Shown here: positions 14,105-17,492 of the stretch, piece by piece
Numbering within the stretch: the first letter of the stretch is position 1
How the letters are laid out: each line of letters starts with the position of its first letter
Assembly (NCBI GenBank): GCA_036011305.1
Contig: DASCNA010000194.1
Coordinates: 1 to 17,492, forward strand
Reading direction: 5' to 3'
Source of the DNA: DASCNA01 sp036011305
Lineage (GTDB): Bacteria > Verrucomicrobiota > Lentisphaeria > Victivallales > GWF2-38-69
Length of the DNA: 17,492 nucleotides
Notes under the pieces: generated by a model
Told to the model about the DNA's origin: nothing
The model's input: only the letters and a program-made list of their open reading frames with translations
Databases searched by the model: none
Position numbers and translations under genes: made by a program

Positions 14105-17100
14105 ATGAAAACAAAATTAGCGCTGTTAGTCTCTTTACTCATCCAAATACTATTTTTAAATATCAGTTCTGCTGCAGATTCCGATTATTTTTCCGAAATA
14201 CCTGATAACAAAAGTATTTTAAGCAAATCTAAAAGTGCTGACTCAATAAAATATCCTAATTCTAACGAAGTATTAGTAGATGAATATTCAACCTGCAAAT
14301 ATAACCCCGATGGTACATCAAAAACTTGGAATGATTCCTACTTAAAAATATTAACGGAAAAAGGTAAAAAAGATAATAGAACATTAACTTTCCACTTCAC
14401 ACTTCCTTATTCAACTATAGAGGTTAAAAGTCTAGAAATACTTAAGCCCAACGGCACTGTTTCAAAAGTCAATATAAAACAACAAAGTAGAATAATGATT
14501 GATAACTCTCAAATGTATTCAAACATATATAACCCCAATGACAAGTTATTAAAAGTAAATATCCCAAACTTACAGCTTGGTGATGTAATCCATTATGCAA
14601 CCGAGCGAAACAGTACTAAAACTGTAATGCCTGATTCATGGTATGATTTAAATCTATTTGAAAATACATTTCCTATCGAGCATGCAATTTATAAAGTTAT
14701 AGCTCCTAAAGAACTACCTTTGCAAAAGAAAGTTATTTTAGATCAATTTAATAAAAGTATTACCTATAAAAAAAATATTGCTAAAAATAATACAACTTAC
14801 GTGTGGGAAATTAAAAATGTCCCCAGAATATTTAAAGAACCAAGTATGCCTTCATTAATTTCAGTGCTACAGAGAGTTTTAGTTAGTACTATTCCTTCCT
14901 GGAAAAAAGTGTCAATTTGGTATTGGAATCTTTGCGAACCAGCAATAAATGCAACAAATAAAGCTATGGAAGATAAAGTTAAAACTCTCACTAAAAACAC
15001 AAAATCAGATAAAGAGAAAATTGAAAATATTTATTATTTTGTTGCTCAACAAATCAGATATATGGGATTGACTACTGAGGATGAAGCACCAGGTTTTGAA
15101 CCGCATGAAGCAAAATTAACTTTTAATAACAGGTATGGTGTATGTAGAGATAAAGCTGCACTTCTTGTTTCAATGTTAAAACTTGCCGGTTTCAAAGCTT
15201 ACCCTGTATTAATTAAAGTAGGTCCTAAATTGGATAAAGAAGTACCTCTACCTTATTTTAACCATGCAATATCATGTGTTGAGCTGGAAAAGAATAAATA
15301 TATATTCATGGATCCAACTGATGAAAACTCCAGACAACTGCTACCTTCCTATCTAGATAACAGAAGCTATCTTGTCGCTAAACCACACGGAGAAACATTA
15401 AAAACTACTCCTATTTCTCCTGCAGAAAAAAACCTTATTGTTCTCAATACAAAAGGAACATTGGATGATAAAAATAATCTGTCAGCAACAGTATATATAA
15501 AATTCAACGGAATCAATGATACGGCATATAGGAACTATTTTGCCAGACTAAATAACGATGAAAGAAAAAGCTTTTTTGAAAAAATTTTAAGGAACTCTAT
15601 CCCATCTGCTAATCTCATCAATTATACACTTAGGCCAACAAATATTCTAAATCCTAAAATACCAATAACACTTAAATTAGAATATAAAGCTTCGGATTTA
15701 TTAATATCTGACAAAGATCTTGCATTGCTTGAAATTCCTTGGCTGGGCCGCACAATTGGGGTCGTAAATTTTATCATAGGAAATACAGGATTAAATAAAA
15801 GAAAATATCCTTTTTTAACAGAAATTGCATGTGGTTATAAAGAAAATATTAATATAAAGATTTTAGATAAAAATCTTAAAATTATTTCATTACCTAAATA
15901 CAAAAACACCAATAATAAACTTACTGAGTATAATCAAAATCTAAAATTTATGAAAAATACTCTAAGTGGAAGTAATAAATTTCTTTTAAAAATCGTAGAA
16001 TTTTCTCCTGAAGAGTATTTGAGTTTAAAGCAAATTCTTAAAAATATTGAAATAGACATGAAAAAAATGCCTATTTTAGAATATAAAAAACAAGAACTAA
16101 ACCAGGCTGGTATCAACAATAGTGTTATTGACTCAGTGATACTTTACAAAGATATTTCAATTACTTTAAAAGACAGAGAAAACTGGACAGAGAAATATAT
16201 AATAAAGAAAGTCATCAAATCATATAACGGTAAAAAAGATAATTCAGAAATTAAAATTCATTATAATCCAGTCTGGGAATCTGTAAAAATCATTAATGCT
16301 TTTGTCACAAATAAAAATAACGAAATCAAACACCTGAATAAATCAGAGATAAATATAATGGATGCCCCATGGAATGCCAGTGCACCAAGATATCCAGCTG
16401 GCAAAATTCTAGTCGCCAACTTGCCAGGAGTGGAGATAGGCTCAACTATAGAAATTGAATACGAAAAACAAATTAAAAATAGGCCTTACTTTTCTGGAAT
16501 ATATAATTTTAGATCAACATCACCAATCAATAAATATACTCTTACATTAACTGCTCCCTGCAGTATCAAACTTAATATAGCAAAACTTCACAATAGCGAC
16601 ATTAATGAAACTGTTTCTATCAAAAATAATAACAACATATATACATGGTCTGTAAAAAAACAAGTTGCTTTAAAAAAAGAAGATTCTACACCACCATTAT
16701 GGACTTTTGTACCAACCATCTTTATCTCTTCTGGTAATTTTCAAAAATATGTTGAGTTAATACAAAATACTTGTTTCAACAAGATTAGTACTTCTAAAGC
16801 AACATCGCTAAAAGCTCAATCCCTAACAAATAATATTAAAGAAAAGAAAGAAAAAATCTTAAAAATAAGAAATTATATTTCTAAAAACATTAAACTTGCC
16901 GGACCGGCATTAACTGAATTACCTCTCAGTTCAATTTCCTCTCCTGACACTACTTTGGATGATGGTTATGGTAATAATTTAGATATTTCTCTTGTTTATT
17001 ATACCATGCTAAAAGCTATTGGTTTTAACCCTGAACTCATATTATCTTCAGAGTATACAGATATTAAAAATATTATCAGCCCAATTCTACTTTCTCCCCA

Positions 17101-17492
17101 GAGAGATTTTTTTAATTACGTTCTTATTAGACTAAAAGACGGAAATAAATATCTTTATCTAAATGACACAAATGAATATTCTCCTTACGGAAGCACCTCA
17201 CACGCAAATTGCGTAGCATTAAAAATACCTGATGGCCAGTTATTTACGATTGAACCACTTCCTGACAAGGAAGATAAAATTGAGATTGATAATAAATTTA
17301 AACTTGCTGATAACGGTTCGCTTATTCTAACGATCACAAAAAAATATTATGGAAATTACTTTTCGTTAAATAATAGAAAATTTGCTTTTATGAGACCTGA
17401 AGAAAAAGAGAGATACTATAAAGAAAAGATATCGGAAATATCTCAATCTTCTATTCCTATAACTAAATTGTTTACAGATTTCACTGTTTACC
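14105..17492 (+). CDS. Exported tandem DUF3857-transglutaminase protein, cut at the right edge
   Basis: An open frame runs without a stop from ATG 14105 to the window end, at least 1129 residues. A signal peptide (core about 5-19, S-S-A-A near 21-24) sends it to the periplasm. Unit 1: DUF3857-like beta domain (about 45-215), transglutaminase core (about 300-405) with Cys347 in Y-G-V-C-R-D, His387 in F-N-H-A and Asp403 in M-D-P-T-D, then a DUF3858-like domain. Unit 2 repeats the plan: DUF3857 (about 668-860), transglutaminase fold (about 910-1025), and the start of a second C-terminal domain. In unit 2 the catalytic positions read Asn958 (Y-G-N-N-L-D), Tyr1005 (F-N-Y-V) and Asn1020 (L-N-D-T-N), so it should be inactive. 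AGGA at 14094-14097 supports the start. These proteins are thought to act on periplasmic proteins or peptides; the substrate is unknown. The gene follows larC after 152 bases. Confidence 0.88.
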   Translation, partial: MKTKLALLVSLLIQILFLNISSAADSDYFSEIPDNKSILSKSKSADSIKYPNSNEVLVDEYSTCKYNPDGTSKTWNDSYLKILTEKGKKDNRTLTFHFTLPYSTIEVKSLEILKPNGTVSKVNIKQQSRIMIDNSQMYSNIYNPNDKLLKVNIPNLQLGDVIHYATERNSTKTVMPDSWYDLNLFENTFPIEHAIYKVIAPKELPLQKKVILDQFNKSITYKKNIAKNNTTYVWEIKNVPRIFKEPSMPSLISVLQRVLVSTIPSWKKVSIWYWNLCEPAINATNKAMEDKVKTLTKNTKSDKEKIENIYYFVAQQIRYMGLTTEDEAPGFEPHEAKLTFNNRYGVCRDKAALLVSMLKLAGFKAYPVLIKVGPKLDKEVPLPYFNHAISCVELEKNKYIFMDPTDENSRQLLPSYLDNRSYLVAKPHGETLKTTPISPAEKNLIVLNTKGTLDDKNNLSATVYIKFNGINDTAYRNYFARLNNDERKSFFEKILRNSIPSANLINYTLRPTNILNPKIPITLKLEYKASDLLISDKDLALLEIPWLGRTIGVVNFIIGNTGLNKRKYPFLTEIACGYKENINIKILDKNLKIISLPKYKNTNNKLTEYNQNLKFMKNTLSGSNKFLLKIVEFSPEEYLSLKQILKNIEIDMKKMPILEYKKQELNQAGINNSVIDSVILYKDISITLKDRENWTEKYIIKKVIKSYNGKKDNSEIKIHYNPVWESVKIINAFVTNKNNEIKHLNKSEINIMDAPWNASAPRYPAGKILVANLPGVEIGSTIEIEYEKQIKNRPYFSGIYNFRSTSPINKYTLTLTAPCSIKLNIAKLHNSDINETVSIKNNNNIYTWSVKKQVALKKEDSTPPLWTFVPTIFISSGNFQKYVELIQNTCFNKISTSKATSLKAQSLTNNIKEKKEKILKIRNYISKNIKLAGPALTELPLSSISSPDTTLDDGYGNNLDISLVYYTMLKAIGFNPELILSSEYTDIKNIISPILLSPQRDFFNYVLIRLKDGNKYLYLNDTNEYSPYGSTSHANCVALKIPDGQLFTIEPLPDKEDKIEIDNKFKLADNGSLILTITKKYYGNYFSLNNRKFAFMRPEEKERYYKEKISEISQSSIPITKLFTDFTVY

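Noticed and set aside
1..17492. CRISPR arrays, insertion-sequence transposases, rRNA genes
   Set aside because: No regularly spaced direct repeats, transposase-like frame or rRNA sequence was seen on either strand.

Overview
The window is AT-rich bacterial DNA (about 27% GC in a gene line counted by hand) with compact genes, clear Shine-Dalgarno sites, a sigma54-type response regulator and two proteins with signal peptides. This fits a Gram-negative anaerobe or facultative anaerobe that uses molybdenum and nickel-pincer cofactors. The mix of XRE-PAS regulator, dCache kinase/NtrC pair and DUF3857-transglutaminase protein would suit Lentisphaerota/PVC or Deltaproteobacteria-like lineages, but the taxon is a low-confidence guess.

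Bases 1-660 are the most unusual part. No gene is convincing there and GC is about 50% in the lines counted. Read on the minus strand, nearly the whole stretch folds by eye into nested hairpins and two multibranched domains. Five stems are capped by GNRA tetraloops (GCAA, GAAA, GAAA, GUAA, GCAA) and many helices contain G-U pairs. I interpret it as a large, ornate structured non-coding RNA, probably running off the left edge. I do not recognise its family.

From 783 to 3401 an XRE-PAS-PAS regulator (minus) diverges from an MFS transporter (plus). The MFS gene meets, tail to tail, a minus-strand pair at 3405-5202: a HAD phosphatase followed by a fused MobB-MobA molybdenum-cofactor protein. Diverging from that pair is an exported class I glutamine-amidotransferase-like protein (5412-6605).

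From 6773 to 12437 three minus-strand genes follow one another in transcription order: dCache-PAS histidine kinase, NtrC-family response regulator, then a POT-family peptide transporter with its own rho-independent terminator. Repeated TTTACAAAT-type sites lie between regulator and transporter. A likely model is a ligand-sensing two-component system controlling peptide uptake.

Diverging from the kinase are larC (nickel-pincer cofactor nickel insertion) and a very long exported protein that runs off the right edge. It consists of two tandem DUF3857-transglutaminase units; the second has lost every catalytic residue. Perfect palindromes lie between kinase and larC.
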